Source: Desertimonas flava
GTDB taxonomy: Bacteria; Actinomycetota; Acidimicrobiia; Acidimicrobiales; Ilumatobacteraceae
Direction: 5' to 3'
Assembly (NCBI RefSeq): GCF_003426815.1
Contig: NZ_QKYK01000016.1
Span: 1 to 64,000, forward strand
DNA: 64,000 nucleotides
Positions 1-9,846 of the stretch are shown here, in pieces. Position 1 is the stretch's first letter. Each line of letters opens with the position of its first letter. The position numbers and the translations under genes are program-made. The notes under the pieces were generated by a model. The model saw nothing but the letters and a program-made list of their open reading frames with translations, was not told the DNA's origin and did not search any database.

Positions 1-51
1 CGTCAGCACCATCAACCGGCGAACCCGATCAGGAACACGACTCCGTGCCAT
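1..51 (-). CDS. 5' end of an unidentified gene (runs off the left edge)
   Basis: Seventeen codons are visible from an ATG at 51, reading MARSRVPDRVRRLMVLT and then leaving the window. The start is supported by a strong Shine-Dalgarno sequence, GGAGGTG, complementary to 58-64 and six bases from the ATG. The basic N-terminus fits a DNA-binding protein or a signal-anchor, but nothing more can be said. It diverges from the RAYT gene. Confidence 0.4.
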   Translation of the reverse strand, partial: MARSRVPDRVRRLMVLT

Positions 52-103
52 CACCAACACCTCCAAGGCTCAAGGTGTTGCACTCACCGCTGGCGGGCAG
101 GCA

Positions 104-120
104 GGCACCATCTGTTACGC
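104..120 (+). repeat. half copy of the RAYT-associated palindrome (REP)
   Basis: GGCACCATCTGTTAC at 104-118 equals the right arm of the complete palindromes at 955, 12454 and 31385; the left arm is missing. It lies just upstream of the RAYT gene, so the transposase is bracketed by REP sequence on both sides. Confidence 0.75.
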
Positions 121-151
121 GTTGTCACACCCCATCGTCACACTTGATTGG

Positions 152-946
152 ATGCCACGCGCACTTCGACCCGACGACCCCGGCGGCATCTATCACGTCA
201 TGAACCGAGGTGGTGCACATCGCACGATCTTCCACGCTGCGGTCGACGGCCGTCGCTTCCTCGACCTCATCGGGCAGGCAGCCGAACTTCATCACGTGCA
301 TGTCCTCGCGTACTGCCTGATGACCAACCACTATCACCTGCTCGTCTCGTGCCCAGATGGCGGGCTGTCGAAGTTCATGCATCGGGTCGGCTCCCTCTAC
401 GCCCGCCATCACAACGATCGCCTGGGTCGAGACGGCCCGATCTGCCGGGACCGCTTTCGTTCGCTACTCATCGACAGTGACGCGTACCTCGCCAACGCCG
501 GTCGATACATCCACCGCAATCCGCTCGACATCCGGCCACAGCCAGCACTCGATGAGTACCCCTGGTCGAGCTATCGCTACTACGTCACCGAAGCGCCTGC
601 ACCGCCCTGGCTCTCGACGACGGAGCTGCTCGAGCCCTTCACGAATGCTGCGGGCTATCGATCCGTCGTCGAGGGCCCGGTGAGTGGATTCCCAGTCGAC
701 TGGGCCGTCGACACCGCGATTCTCGAGTTGGGCGACGGCGAGCCCTCCGGAATCAAGGTTCGCCGGACCGTCCTGCTCGCGATGCTCGACCGAGCGGGAC
801 CCGAAGCCGCCGCTCGACTCGCCGGACGCCTCACCTTCACATCGACGCGGGCACGAGCGATGGCGACCCTCCGGATGCGGCGGGCACTCAGCGAGCATCC
901 TGGCGTGGTCGCAGTCGTGGAGCGCGCAGCAGAGCTCGCAGCCTGA
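152..946 (+). CDS. REP-associated tyrosine transposase (RAYT, Y1/HUH superfamily)
   Basis: This 264-residue protein belongs to the IS200/IS605-like Y1 transposase superfamily, in the branch that acts on REP palindromes by single-strand nicking. The metal-binding HUH motif is His60-Tyr61-His62 (in MTNHYHLL) and the likely nucleophile is Tyr119 in RYIHRNP. The N-terminal GGIYHVMNRG segment is typical of RAYTs. The ATG at 152 starts at the family's usual MPRALR-type N-terminus; a TTG at 122 would add ten unsupported residues. A half REP lies 32 bases upstream and a full 37-base REP 8 bases downstream. There are no IS ends or target duplications, so this looks like a domesticated single-copy gene. 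The C-terminal ~100 residues are a helical domain I cannot name. Confidence 0.9.
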   Translation: MPRALRPDDPGGIYHVMNRGGAHRTIFHAAVDGRRFLDLIGQAAELHHVHVLAYCLMTNHYHLLVSCPDGGLSKFMHRVGSLYARHHNDRLGRDGPICRDRFRSLLIDSDAYLANAGRYIHRNPLDIRPQPALDEYPWSSYRYYVTEAPAPPWLSTTELLEPFTNAAGYRSVVEGPVSGFPVDWAVDTAILELGDGEPSGIKVRRTVLLAMLDRAGPEAAARLAGRLTFTSTRARAMATLRMRRALSEHPGVVAVVERAAELAA

Positions 947-954
947 CGGTCGCA

Positions 955-991
955 GGGGTAACAGATGGTGCCTGGCACCATCTGTTACCCC
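955..991. repeat. complete REP palindrome, 37 bp
   Basis: Two perfect 18-base arms (left arm GGGGTAACAGATGGTGCC) surround a single central T at 973. It lies directly behind the RAYT gene. It also contains the TAA stop codon of the convergent sulfatase gene (985-987). Confidence 0.92.
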
Positions 992-3171
992 TGGCTGACC
1001 TCGTGGAGGGTGGGGTCGGGGTCGCGGGTGACCTCGTAGACGACGACGTCGTTGGCACCGTCGGCGTAGAGGTCGGCGACGAACCCGAGGAACGACCAGT
1101 CGTCCCCCGACGGCGAGTAGCCACCGATGACGCCGGCGATGCGACCGTTGATCGCCACGACGAGTTCGGGCGGCTCGCTCGACGCCACCACGGTGCCGGA
1201 CAGGCCGAGCGGGATCTGGCCCTGCGGGGTGGGCAGCGAGGCGAACTGATCGGCCTGGTCGATGCTGACGGACATCTCGCTCGGATCGCCGAGCGTGAGG
1301 GCGTCGACGTCCTCCCCCACCAGGTCGCCGTTGTCACCGACGGCGGCCAGGGCGACCCAGTCGTCGCCGTGCGGGAACTCCTCGGCGCGTCGGGCGGCGA
1401 CGTCGATGACGGCGTCGACGTCGGGCGACACCCGCGGCTCGATCGTCGCCTCGCTGCCGTCGTACAACGAGTGTCCGTCGAACTCCCAGTCGACCTCGGC
1501 GTCGAGCAGGTCGACGATCGACGGCAGCACGTCGAGGTTCTGGACGGGATCGTCGCGCACCTCGCCCTCGGTCTGGCCCGGCGCCTTGATGAACAACGGG
1601 ACGCGCAACGCCTCGTCGACGTTGGCGTCGGTGATCCGCATCCGTCCCAGGTCGGGCGGTGTGAGGTTCGATCCGTGATCGGACGTCACGACGAGGAGCG
1701 TGTCCTCCCAGTTGGGCAGGCTCTGGAGCCGGTCGAGGAGTTGCACCATCAACGTGTCGGCCGCCCCCACCTGCAAGGCGTGGAACTGGTACTCCATGCG
1801 GTTCTCGAACTCGAACGCCGGGTCGGCATCGTCCCGGATCAGCGTCGGGGTGAACGATGACGTGAGCCCGTCGGCGGTGAGCACCCACGGCCGATGCGGA
1901 AGGGCGACGTGCGAGAAGTGCAGCGCCGGCTCCTCGGTGATCGCATCGATGCCCGCCTGCAGGATGGCGGCCTGGCCCACGGGGCTGCGCTCGTCGGCGG
2001 CGAGGCCCCGCCAGCGCGAGTACGCCTGGTTGATGTACGACGGCGGTTCGGTGCCATCACCGGCGTCTCCCGGGCTTCCGGAATCGCCGGACGCGCCGGA
2101 CTCGCCGGCCTGCGCGTCGTCCACCGACGATGTCGGCGCGGCGTCGGCGGCGGCGGGTGCGCCGTAGGCACCCCACGAGTTGTCGATCGCCGGCAGCTCG
2201 TCGCGGAACGTCCCCGGCAGCACGCGATGGCCGTACACGATCGAGGCGTCCTCGATCGCCTGAGCGAGCGACTGGCCCTCGGCGGCAGCGCACACCGACT
2301 CCGGGCACATGTCTGTCACCGACTCGTACCGGTACACGGGAACGACCGCACCGAGCAGGGTGAACAGGTTCTCCGGGTAGTCCGCATACACCGGCAACGC
2401 TCCGTCCTCGGCGAGATGCCCGTCGAGGATCGATGGCACGGCTTGGTGGGTCAGGTTGTACTGGCTCGACGCATTGCGGAACCACGTGCTCACCGACGCC
2501 AAAGCGGCGAACCCCGGATAGCGCTCGGCGTTGATCGTGCCGTCCGCCCGCATGATCGTCGCCGCCGGAAACTCGTCGAGGATGATCACCACGACGGGGC
2601 CCGCCGGTGTCTCCAGCGACACCGTCCCGACGTCGGCTGCCGATGCCCCCCGGACGAGATCGGCAGCCGGGCTGGCGAAGAGGAACATGCCCACGAACAG
2701 CAGGTTCGCCGCGGCCAGGTACGTCACGAGCAGGCGTCCGCCGGTGGTTCGTTGGACGAGCCACACCACCGCCACGGCGCCGGCGATGCCGAGCAGCAAC
2801 ACCGGAACCAGCACCTCGAGACCGGCGGTTCGGAGCACGGCGAGAACGAACGCCGCAGCGAAGATGCCGGCAACGGCCATGAAGGCGATCGTGCCGGCCT
2901 TCGGCTTGATCGCCGTGGCGATGGCGACGATCGCCGTACCCACGAGCGGCGGGACGATCGCGATCAGGAGCGCGAAGGCGACGATCTGCCCACGGCTGTA
3001 GTCACCGGCGACGAAGAACTCCGGATTCTTCCCGAACAGGTCGAGGAGCGGCTGGACCACCGCCAGTGCCGAGAGGCCGAGGATGACGAACGCCCGACCG
3101 CCCACCACCCGCAGGAAACTGGGCTCGGTGGCCGACGGCACGGTGGACGATTCGGCAGCCTCGGTGGTCAT
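985..3171 (-). CDS. membrane-anchored sulfatase/alkaline-phosphatase superfamily protein
   Basis: A 728-residue protein with about five N-terminal transmembrane helices (roughly residues 24-165) and an extracellular hydrolase domain. The domain opens with VVVIILDEFP near residue 200, the metal-binding Asp position of the alkaline-phosphatase superfamily, and carries HFSHVALPHRPW and VTSDHGSNL, the C-terminal metal-ligand block. This layout is that of LTA-synthase-like or sulfatase-like envelope enzymes acting on lipid or glycan phospho- or sulfo-groups; the substrate is unknown. I chose the ATG at 3171 because a TAGATT -10 box lies 11 bases upstream. A low-complexity Ser/Gly/Asp stretch lies near residues 340-380. 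The stop codon falls inside a REP palindrome. It is probably co-oriented with the membrane protein upstream. Confidence 0.8.
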   Translation of the reverse strand: MTTEAAESSTVPSATEPSFLRVVGGRAFVILGLSALAVVQPLLDLFGKNPEFFVAGDYSRGQIVAFALLIAIVPPLVGTAIVAIATAIKPKAGTIAFMAVAGIFAAAFVLAVLRTAGLEVLVPVLLLGIAGAVAVVWLVQRTTGGRLLVTYLAAANLLFVGMFLFASPAADLVRGASAADVGTVSLETPAGPVVVIILDEFPAATIMRADGTINAERYPGFAALASVSTWFRNASSQYNLTHQAVPSILDGHLAEDGALPVYADYPENLFTLLGAVVPVYRYESVTDMCPESVCAAAEGQSLAQAIEDASIVYGHRVLPGTFRDELPAIDNSWGAYGAPAAADAAPTSSVDDAQAGESGASGDSGSPGDAGDGTEPPSYINQAYSRWRGLAADERSPVGQAAILQAGIDAITEEPALHFSHVALPHRPWVLTADGLTSSFTPTLIRDDADPAFEFENRMEYQFHALQVGAADTLMVQLLDRLQSLPNWEDTLLVVTSDHGSNLTPPDLGRMRITDANVDEALRVPLFIKAPGQTEGEVRDDPVQNLDVLPSIVDLLDAEVDWEFDGHSLYDGSEATIEPRVSPDVDAVIDVAARRAEEFPHGDDWVALAAVGDNGDLVGEDVDALTLGDPSEMSVSIDQADQFASLPTPQGQIPLGLSGTVVASSEPPELVVAINGRIAGVIGGYSPSGDDWSFLGFVADLYADGANDVVVYEVTRDPDPTLHEVSQG

Positions 3172-3182
3172 AGCAGGGGTCG

Positions 3183-3188
3183 AATCTA
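3183..3188 (-). promoter_or_regulatory. -10 box of the sulfatase gene
   Basis: TAGATT on the minus strand, 11 bases before the ATG at 3171, giving a 5' leader of only a few bases. Confidence 0.45.
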
Positions 3189-3239
3189 CTCCCGCACACC
3201 CGGCCGGCGACGTAGCCCTCGGGCGTTCGTGACCACGGT

Positions 3240-4700
3240 TTACGGGCGCGCCCCCCGCTCCGTCGAGGATCGCGACCTCGCCGCGCCTCCGGCGAGGGCG
3301 AGGGTGACCGATGCGGTGAGCGCTGCCACGACGACCGCAGCCGACGCGGTCGCCAGCACGGCGATCACGACCCGCGGCCCATCGCCCGCCGGGAGCGATT
3401 GCAGCGCCACGGGCGGCAGCCCGCGATCGCGAGGCCGCTCGAGTGCCGTCGCATCCACGCCGATCGGGACGCGGGTCGCCAACCAGCCTCCCATCACCAC
3501 GATCATGGCCACGGCGACCACCCCCTTGGCCAGGCGGCCCAGTCCGGCGGCGACGAGCACGGCGGCCGGACCGAGGGCCGGAAAGAGGTAGCGAGAGTAC
3601 GGGCTGCCGCCTCCGGCGAGATGCTGCGCGACGGTCAGCACCACCGCGACGACGGCGGCCAGCAGCAGGCCGACCGTGAACAGCTTCCGGCGATCCCGCC
3701 GCCGCAGGGCCGATGCAACGAGGGCGACAACAGCGAGCGCCATCAGGACGGCGACGGCAGTGGCGAACCGCGGGACCCCCCAATCGAGCGGCGCCGTCGA
3801 CGCGAGGCGCCGGTACAGCTCACTCCAGACATTTCCCTCGGTCAGCATGCCGAGCACGCTGTTCTGGCGGGTTCGACGGAAGCGTTCGAGCAGGAAGCTC
3901 GACGCACCCACGTCGCCGTACAGCGCGATGTTGCGGACGTAGAACCATCCCCAGAGGGCGACAGCCGGACCGAGTCCGATCGTGCCCACCCGCGCCGCGG
4001 CGGCGACCCGATCGAGGCCGTCTCCCGGTCCCCGTACTGCGTGATAGGCGGCCACGACGATGACGACGACGATCGCCATCAGCATCGTCGCCGCGCGAGT
4101 TCCCGCCGCGACGGCCACCAATGCCGACAGGGCCACGAGATCCCCTCGTCGAGGAAGAGGTCGAGAACATCGCACGGCCGCCCACACGAGGCCCGTCGCC
4201 GCGGCAAAGGCCAAGCCGTCGTTCAGGGCCCTGGAGAAGTACGTGTAGCACTGCGGGACGAGAGCGACGATGGTGGCGGCGAGCAGCCCGATGCGGCGAC
4301 TGCCCGCCACCTCCTTGCCGAGCAGGTAGATGAAGACGATGCCGACGGCGGCGAACGTGACGCTGAGGAGTCGCAGGTACAGCAGTCCGCCATCGGCTCG
4401 TCCCGTGGCGTCGGACAGCCAGATCAGCGGCGCTGCGGCGATGTAATGGAGCGGCGGGTGATTGGCGACCCAGACGCCTCGGTACCGGTCGTCCTGGGCC
4501 GACGCGAGCTCGGCTCGCCATTGCACCGCATCGGCGGGTGGATCGGCCAGCGTCTCGATCTCCGGGAGGTGGAACGAGGCAATCTCGTGGGCGTAGGCGA
4601 GGTGGGCCTTCTCGTCGGCGTCGTAGAACGGCGGCTGCTGGAGGGCGAACAGCGTGGCGATCGACATGAACGCGATGACGACGGCGACCAACCCGACCAC
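3240..4700 (-). CDS. polytopic membrane protein, GT-C glycosyltransferase-like (DUF2142-like)
   Basis: A 486-residue protein with about ten to twelve hydrophobic segments. The first extracytoplasmic loop has PPFYDADEKAHLAYAHEIA, the acidic DE.AH motif seen in DUF2142 and related GT-C polyprenyl-phosphate-sugar transferases, followed by a second loop motif, VANHPPLHYIAA. It probably transfers a sugar from a lipid carrier outside the membrane, in keeping with the envelope hydrolase next to it. The only ATG/GTG/TTG in frame is the GTG at 4700, which puts the first membrane helix at the very N-terminus. About 30 upstream codons look protein-like, so a rarer start such as CTG is possible. The donor and acceptor are unknown. 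Confidence 0.6.
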   Translation of the reverse strand: MVGLVAVVIAFMSIATLFALQQPPFYDADEKAHLAYAHEIASFHLPEIETLADPPADAVQWRAELASAQDDRYRGVWVANHPPLHYIAAAPLIWLSDATGRADGGLLYLRLLSVTFAAVGIVFIYLLGKEVAGSRRIGLLAATIVALVPQCYTYFSRALNDGLAFAAATGLVWAAVRCSRPLPRRGDLVALSALVAVAAGTRAATMLMAIVVVIVVAAYHAVRGPGDGLDRVAAAARVGTIGLGPAVALWGWFYVRNIALYGDVGASSFLLERFRRTRQNSVLGMLTEGNVWSELYRRLASTAPLDWGVPRFATAVAVLMALAVVALVASALRRRDRRKLFTVGLLLAAVVAVVLTVAQHLAGGGSPYSRYLFPALGPAAVLVAAGLGRLAKGVVAVAMIVVMGGWLATRVPIGVDATALERPRDRGLPPVALQSLPAGDGPRVVIAVLATASAAVVVAALTASVTLALAGGAARSRSSTERGARP

Positions 4701-4885
4701 CTCGACCGAAAGTCGCGTGCGCGGCGCGTCGAACGTCGGTCCTCGGGTCTCGGCGTCGAGCGGAGGGGGCGCGGTCGTCGTGACGACCAGCTCGTCAGTG
4801 CTGATGAGGCGATGGTAGGCGCGGAACTGGGTCCGGCGCTCGGGGACCTCCGATCAGGGCCCACCACGCCGGGCGAGACAGCTGG

Positions 4886-5658
4886 TCAGCCGGCGTCGAT
4901 CGCTGCTCGCACCTCGGCGACGTAGTCACCGACTGCGTCCGGGCCGCCTTCCATCAAGCGACGCACCACCGACGCTCCCTGGACGACACCGTCGGCGACG
5001 GCGCACGCCTCACGCGCCTGCTCGGCATTGGACACGCCGACACCCACCAGCACCGGCTTGTCGGTCAACCGCATCACACGCGCCGCAGTCGCCGTGGCAG
5101 TGGCCGCCAGCTCGCTTCGCTCCCCCGTGACCCCAAGCAGGCCGACCGAGTACACGAAGCCGCGAGCGCGTTCGGCGACGCGCGCCAGGCGCTCGTCGGA
5201 CCCGGTGGGCGCGGCGAGCATGATCGTCTCGACGCCCTCGTGGTCGGCCGACTCGGTCCAGGGGCGTGACTCCTCGAGGGGCAGATCGGGAAGGATGCAG
5301 CCACTGATGCCCGCCGCGACGAGTCGGCCGGCGAATCGGCGATGGCCATCGTGATGCACGATGTTGTAGTACGTCATCACACCGAGCGGGATGCCGACGT
5401 CGAGCTTCGCGGCCTCGTCGATGATCGCCGGCGGGATCGCTCCGCCGTCGAGCGCCACTTGCGACGCTTGCTGGATGACCGGCCCGTCCATGACGGGATC
5501 GGAGAACGGGATGCCGAGCTCGATCGCGTCGGCCCCGTTCGCCGCGGCCGCCCGCACGGCGTCGGCCCAGCCCGGATAGCCACCGGTGATGTAGGGAACG
5601 AGCAGCTTGCGACCGGCCGCCTTCGCCGCGGTGAAGCGCTCGGTGAACGTGATCGCCG

Positions 5659-5662
<4 letters not shown>
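4886..5662 (-). CDS. trpA: tryptophan synthase alpha chain
   Basis: This 258-residue TIM barrel cleaves indole-3-glycerol phosphate to indole and glyceraldehyde 3-phosphate in the last step of tryptophan synthesis, passing indole to TrpB. The catalytic acids are Glu48 ([10 protein letters not shown]) and Asp59 (VMDGPVIQ). Normal length for the family. Its ATG overlaps the trpB stop by ATGA, so the two subunits are translationally coupled. It is the last gene of the trpF-trpB-trpA run, and about 185 bases without a recognisable gene follow before the membrane-protein gene. Confidence 0.97.
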
Positions 5663-6824
<1,162 letters not shown>

Positions 6825-6828
<4 letters not shown>

Positions 6829-7481
6829 TCGTCGAACGACCAGTCGTAGGGGAGGTCTCCGGCGGCTACGTACGGCTCGCGTGCGGCCGCTCGTGCCCGT
6901 TCGACGAATCGCTTCACCTTGAGCGCGTCCTTCTTCCCCGGCGATTGCTCCACGCCGGTGGAGACGTCGACGCCCCACGGCTCGACGGTCTGGACGGCGT
7001 CGGCGACGTTGTCGGGGTCGAGGCCGCCGGCGAGGATCAGTCGCATGCCCTCGGGGACCTCGCCGACGAGCGACCAGTCGAACAGGTGGCCCGAGCCTGG
7101 CGTCGATCCGTCGAGGAGGATGGTGTCGGTGGCAAGCTTCGACGCCTCGGCCACGCGCGGCGATCCCGCCGGATACGCCTTGACGACGAATGGCACCGCC
7201 TTGGCGACCTCGGCGACCGCCTCGACCGACTCGTTGCCGTGCAGCTGTGCCCCCTTCACGCCAGAGCGGTGGACGAGCTCGACGACCCGTTTGGGGAGCT
7301 CGTCGCGGAAGACGCCGACCGTGAGGATCTCCGGCGGCAGCCGGCGGGTGATGTCGTAGACCTGCTGCACCGGCACCTGGCGCGTCGACGGGGCGAACAC
7401 GAAGCCCAGCGCGTCGGCGCCCATGGCCACGGCGAGCAGGGCGTCGTCCTCGGTGGTGATGCCGCAGATCTTCACGAACAT
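6825..7481 (-). CDS. trpF: phosphoribosylanthranilate isomerase
   Basis: This 218-residue TIM-barrel enzyme performs the Amadori rearrangement of phosphoribosylanthranilate. The general base Cys6 lies in MFVKICGIT and the acid Asp in DVSTGVE near the C-terminus. The ATG at 7481 gives the canonical KICG start. It heads the trpF-trpB-trpA operon with 4-base overlaps, a common partial trp cluster, while trpC lies about 1.2 kb away on the same strand beyond a gene on the other strand. Confidence 0.96.
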
Positions 7482-7490
7482 GCGATGCGT

Positions 7491-7496
7491 ACGGTA
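7491..7496 (-). promoter_or_regulatory. -10 box of trpFBA
   Basis: TACCGT on the minus strand, nine bases from the trpF ATG, consistent with a leaderless or near-leaderless transcript. No good -35 is seen. Confidence 0.4.
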
Positions 7497-7598
7497 CCGG
7501 GTCGGCTGGGCCGCGGATGGGTTCGGTTCTGCTCCCTCCGTCGCCGCCTCGATGATGGGTTCTTGCCCAGTGATGTTCAGCGTGCTTAACTGCTCGCC

Positions 7599-8630
7599 AT
7601 GCCTCGCGCCACAGGCCCTCAGACCACTCGCCGACGGCTCTCCCGGATCGGCCTCGCGCTCGCCGTGGCCGTCGGTAGCGCCGGCCTGACCGCGATGGGA
7701 GGCGACGGAGAGGATGACGTGGCCACCGGCGGTGCGCACTTCTCCACGGCCGACGAGGAGACGGCCAAGCTGGGAAGCGACGCGGCTCCGGGTGAGTACC
7801 CGCGCACGATCGTGCACGCGATGGGCGAGACCGAGCTCACCGAGCGCCCCGAGCGCGTCGTCGTGCTCGACGGCGGTGAGCTCGACGATGTCGTGTCGCT
7901 CGGCGTCACGCCGGTGGGGATCGCCTACGCCGAGGGTTCCCCGCAGGCACCGGCGTACCTTCCGATCGACGTGAGCGACGTCGCCGAGGTCGGCACGATC
8001 AACGCGCTCAACCTCGAGGCGATCGCCGCCCTCGAGCCCGATCTGATCATCGGCAGCCAGCTCCGTGCCGCCGACCTGTACCCCGGCCTGTCCGAGATCG
8101 CTCCGACCGTGTTCAGCATCCGGCCCGGCTTCCCGTGGAAGGAGAACTTCCTCCTCGTCGCCGACGCGCTCGGCATGGAGACCGAGGCGATCGACCTCCT
8201 CAACGCGTATCAGGCTCGGGCGACCGAGGTCGGCGACCTCGTCGACGGTGATCCGACGATCTCGATCCTGCGCTTCATGCCCGACAAGATCCGGCTCTAC
8301 GGCAACCTCTCGTTCATCGGCGTGGTGCTCGCCGATGCCGGGCTCTCACGTCCGGCGAATCAGGACTTCGACGAGCTGGCGGTCGAGATCTCGACGGAGC
8401 AGATCGACCAGGCCGACGGCGACTGGGTGTTCTACTCGAGCTACGGCGGGGCCGACGCCACCGACGAGGGCGAGGTGGTCGACGGCCCGCTGTGGGGCAC
8501 GCTCGGCGCAGTGGCCGACGGGCAGGCAATCGCCGTCGACGACGAGTTGTGGTTCCTCGGCCTCGGACCGAGCGGGGCGATGGCGCTGCTCGACGAGCTC
8601 GCCGGCATCCTCCGTTCCGCCGACGCCTAG
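7599..8630 (+). CDS. iron-siderophore-type ABC transporter substrate-binding protein without lipobox cysteine
   Basis: A 343-residue protein of the FecB/FhuD type. It has a basic N-terminus and hydrophobic core (residues about 12-32), a Ser/Thr/Asp-rich linker, then a two-lobed binding domain with [22 protein letters not shown] and [16 protein letters not shown], the usual lobe-1 motifs. Lobe 2 ends with [20 protein letters not shown]. Relatives are normally lipoproteins, but the expected LTAC-GG lipobox reads LTAM-GG here, so no lipidation site is visible. There is no permease or ATPase gene nearby, so it is an orphan that may serve a transporter elsewhere. It diverges from trpF and faces trpC, with a REP between the 3' ends. 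Confidence 0.85.
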   Translation: MPRATGPQTTRRRLSRIGLALAVAVGSAGLTAMGGDGEDDVATGGAHFSTADEETAKLGSDAAPGEYPRTIVHAMGETELTERPERVVVLDGGELDDVVSLGVTPVGIAYAEGSPQAPAYLPIDVSDVAEVGTINALNLEAIAALEPDLIIGSQLRAADLYPGLSEIAPTVFSIRPGFPWKENFLLVADALGMETEAIDLLNAYQARATEVGDLVDGDPTISILRFMPDKIRLYGNLSFIGVVLADAGLSRPANQDFDELAVEISTEQIDQADGDWVFYSSYGGADATDEGEVVDGPLWGTLGAVADGQAIAVDDELWFLGLGPSGAMALLDELAGILRSADA

Positions 8631-8647
8631 CGGCACGAATCAAGCCG

Positions 8648-8686
8648 TGAGGTAACAGATGGTGCCTGACACCATCTGTTACCTCA
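8648..8686. repeat. REP palindrome variant, 39 bp
   Basis: Arms of 17 bases (TGAGGTAACAGATGGTG and its complement) around CCTGA. It has the same core as the RAYT-linked REPs, but a TGCCTGACA centre and compensated outer bases. It lies between two convergent genes and could also act as a bidirectional terminator. Confidence 0.88.
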
Positions 8687-8691
8687 GACAC

Positions 8692-9471
8692 TCAGCCGGC
8701 AGCGACGCGTAGCGACGCCAGGGTGGCCGCCGGATCGGTGGCGGTGACCAGCGTTTCGCCGACGAGGAGGGCGTCGAAGCCCGCCTCGGCGAGCCGGCGG
8801 GCGTCGTCGGCGTCCCGGATTCCGGACTCGGCGACCTTGACGACGCCGTCGGGGATGGCCCGGCCGACGCGCTCGGCCCGGGCGTGGTCGACCTCGAACG
8901 TGACGAGGTCTCGCTGGTTCACGCCGACGACCGTGGCACCGGCCTCGAGGGCGAGCTCCAGTTCCGGCTCGTCGTGCACCTCGACGAGCGCCGTGAGCCC
9001 GAGCTCGGTCGCCAGCTGGTGGAACTCGACGAGCTCGAACTCATCGAGGGCGGCGGCGATGAGAAGCACGGCGTCGGCCCCCATCAGGCGGGCGTCGGCG
9101 ACGTCGCGCGGATCGACGGTGAAGTCCTTGCGGATGACCGGCAGCGCCGTGGCGGCCCGGGCCGCCTTGAGATCGTCGACCGACCCGGCGAAGAACTCGG
9201 CGTCCGTGAGCACCGAGAGGCACGCGGCGCCGCCCGCGGCGTAGGTGGTGGCCATCGCGACGGGGTCGAGGTGGCGGTGCAGGTCCCCCTTCGACGGCGA
9301 GCGGCGCTTGATCTCGGCGATGACCGCCAGCTCGGACGACGCCGACAGCGCGGCACCGAAGTCCCGCGCCGGCGGCAACGACCCGGCTGACGCGACCAGA
9401 TCCTCGAGCGACCGGGTGTCGGCCGCGGCCACCTCGCGGTGACGCTCGATGATCCGATCGAGGTAGGTCAT
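8692..9471 (-). CDS. trpC: indole-3-glycerol phosphate synthase
   Basis: This 259-residue TIM-barrel enzyme closes the indole ring from the deoxyribulose phosphate made by TrpF. Active-site residues are visible: Glu53 and Lys55 in IAEIKRRSPSKG, Lys115 in VIRKDF, and Glu in VAESGI. Normal length. It follows the small monooxygenase-like gene by 16 bases and may be co-transcribed with it. It is separated from trpFBA by the substrate-binding protein gene and a REP. Confidence 0.96.
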   Translation of the reverse strand: MTYLDRIIERHREVAAADTRSLEDLVASAGSLPPARDFGAALSASSELAVIAEIKRRSPSKGDLHRHLDPVAMATTYAAGGAACLSVLTDAEFFAGSVDDLKAARAATALPVIRKDFTVDPRDVADARLMGADAVLLIAAALDEFELVEFHQLATELGLTALVEVHDEPELELALEAGATVVGVNQRDLVTFEVDHARAERVGRAIPDGVVKVAESGIRDADDARRLAEAGFDALLVGETLVTATDPAATLASLRVAAG

Positions 9472-9487
9472 CGCGTGGCGACCGGTC

Positions 9488-9793
9488 TCAGAGACCCTTG
9501 CCGTCGACGACGTCGAGGATGATCAGTTCGGGGCGGGCGGCGGCGAGGTCGCGCACGCTGCCGCCGAGCGCCTTCATCGCCTCGCTGGAGCCGTGGGCGG
9601 CCAGCGCCTCCTGCGACTCGTAGCGCTCGTAGAACCACACCAGGTTCTCGTCGCCGGTGTCGGTGTGCAGGACGTACTGCAGCGTCCCGTCCTCGGTCTT
9701 GACGTGCTCGACCATCGCCTTGAGGGCGGTGACGAGCTCGTCGCGCTTGCCGGGCTGGGCGGTGATCTTGGCGATGATGGCGGGTCCACTCAT
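9488..9793 (-). CDS. ABM-domain (antibiotic biosynthesis monooxygenase-like) protein
   Basis: A 101-residue single-domain protein of the YgiN/ABM dimeric ferredoxin-like fold: IIAKITAQPGKRDELVTALKAM, then EDGTLQYVLHTDTGDENLVWFYERYES, then AHGSSEAMKAL. Family members oxidise quinols or small aromatics without a bound cofactor, or serve as dimeric scaffolds. The start is the ATG at 9793, which follows a TACCGT -10 box by eight bases. It precedes trpC by 16 bases on the same strand. Its link to tryptophan synthesis, if any, is unknown. Confidence 0.85.
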   Translation of the reverse strand: MSGPAIIAKITAQPGKRDELVTALKAMVEHVKTEDGTLQYVLHTDTGDENLVWFYERYESQEALAAHGSSEAMKALGGSVRDLAAARPELIILDVVDGKGL

Positions 9794-9801
9794 GTCGTGC
9801 G

Positions 9802-9807
9802 ACGGTA
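9802..9807 (-). promoter_or_regulatory. -10 box of the ABM gene
   Basis: TACCGT eight bases before the ATG at 9793, consistent with leaderless transcription of the ABM-trpC pair. Confidence 0.45.
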
Positions 9808-9846
9808 CTCGGCGACGGCCGCTGATTCCCGATCGGCCCCCCGGGG

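Noticed and set aside
3399-4925. Open frame of 508 codons on the plus strand
   Set aside because: Antisense to the membrane-protein gene, Arg/His/Asp-rich and without any motif.
6829-6978. N-terminal extension of TrpB to 439 residues
   Set aside because: The added Arg-rich segment is the alternative frame of trpF; GTGA coupling at 6828 gives the standard start.
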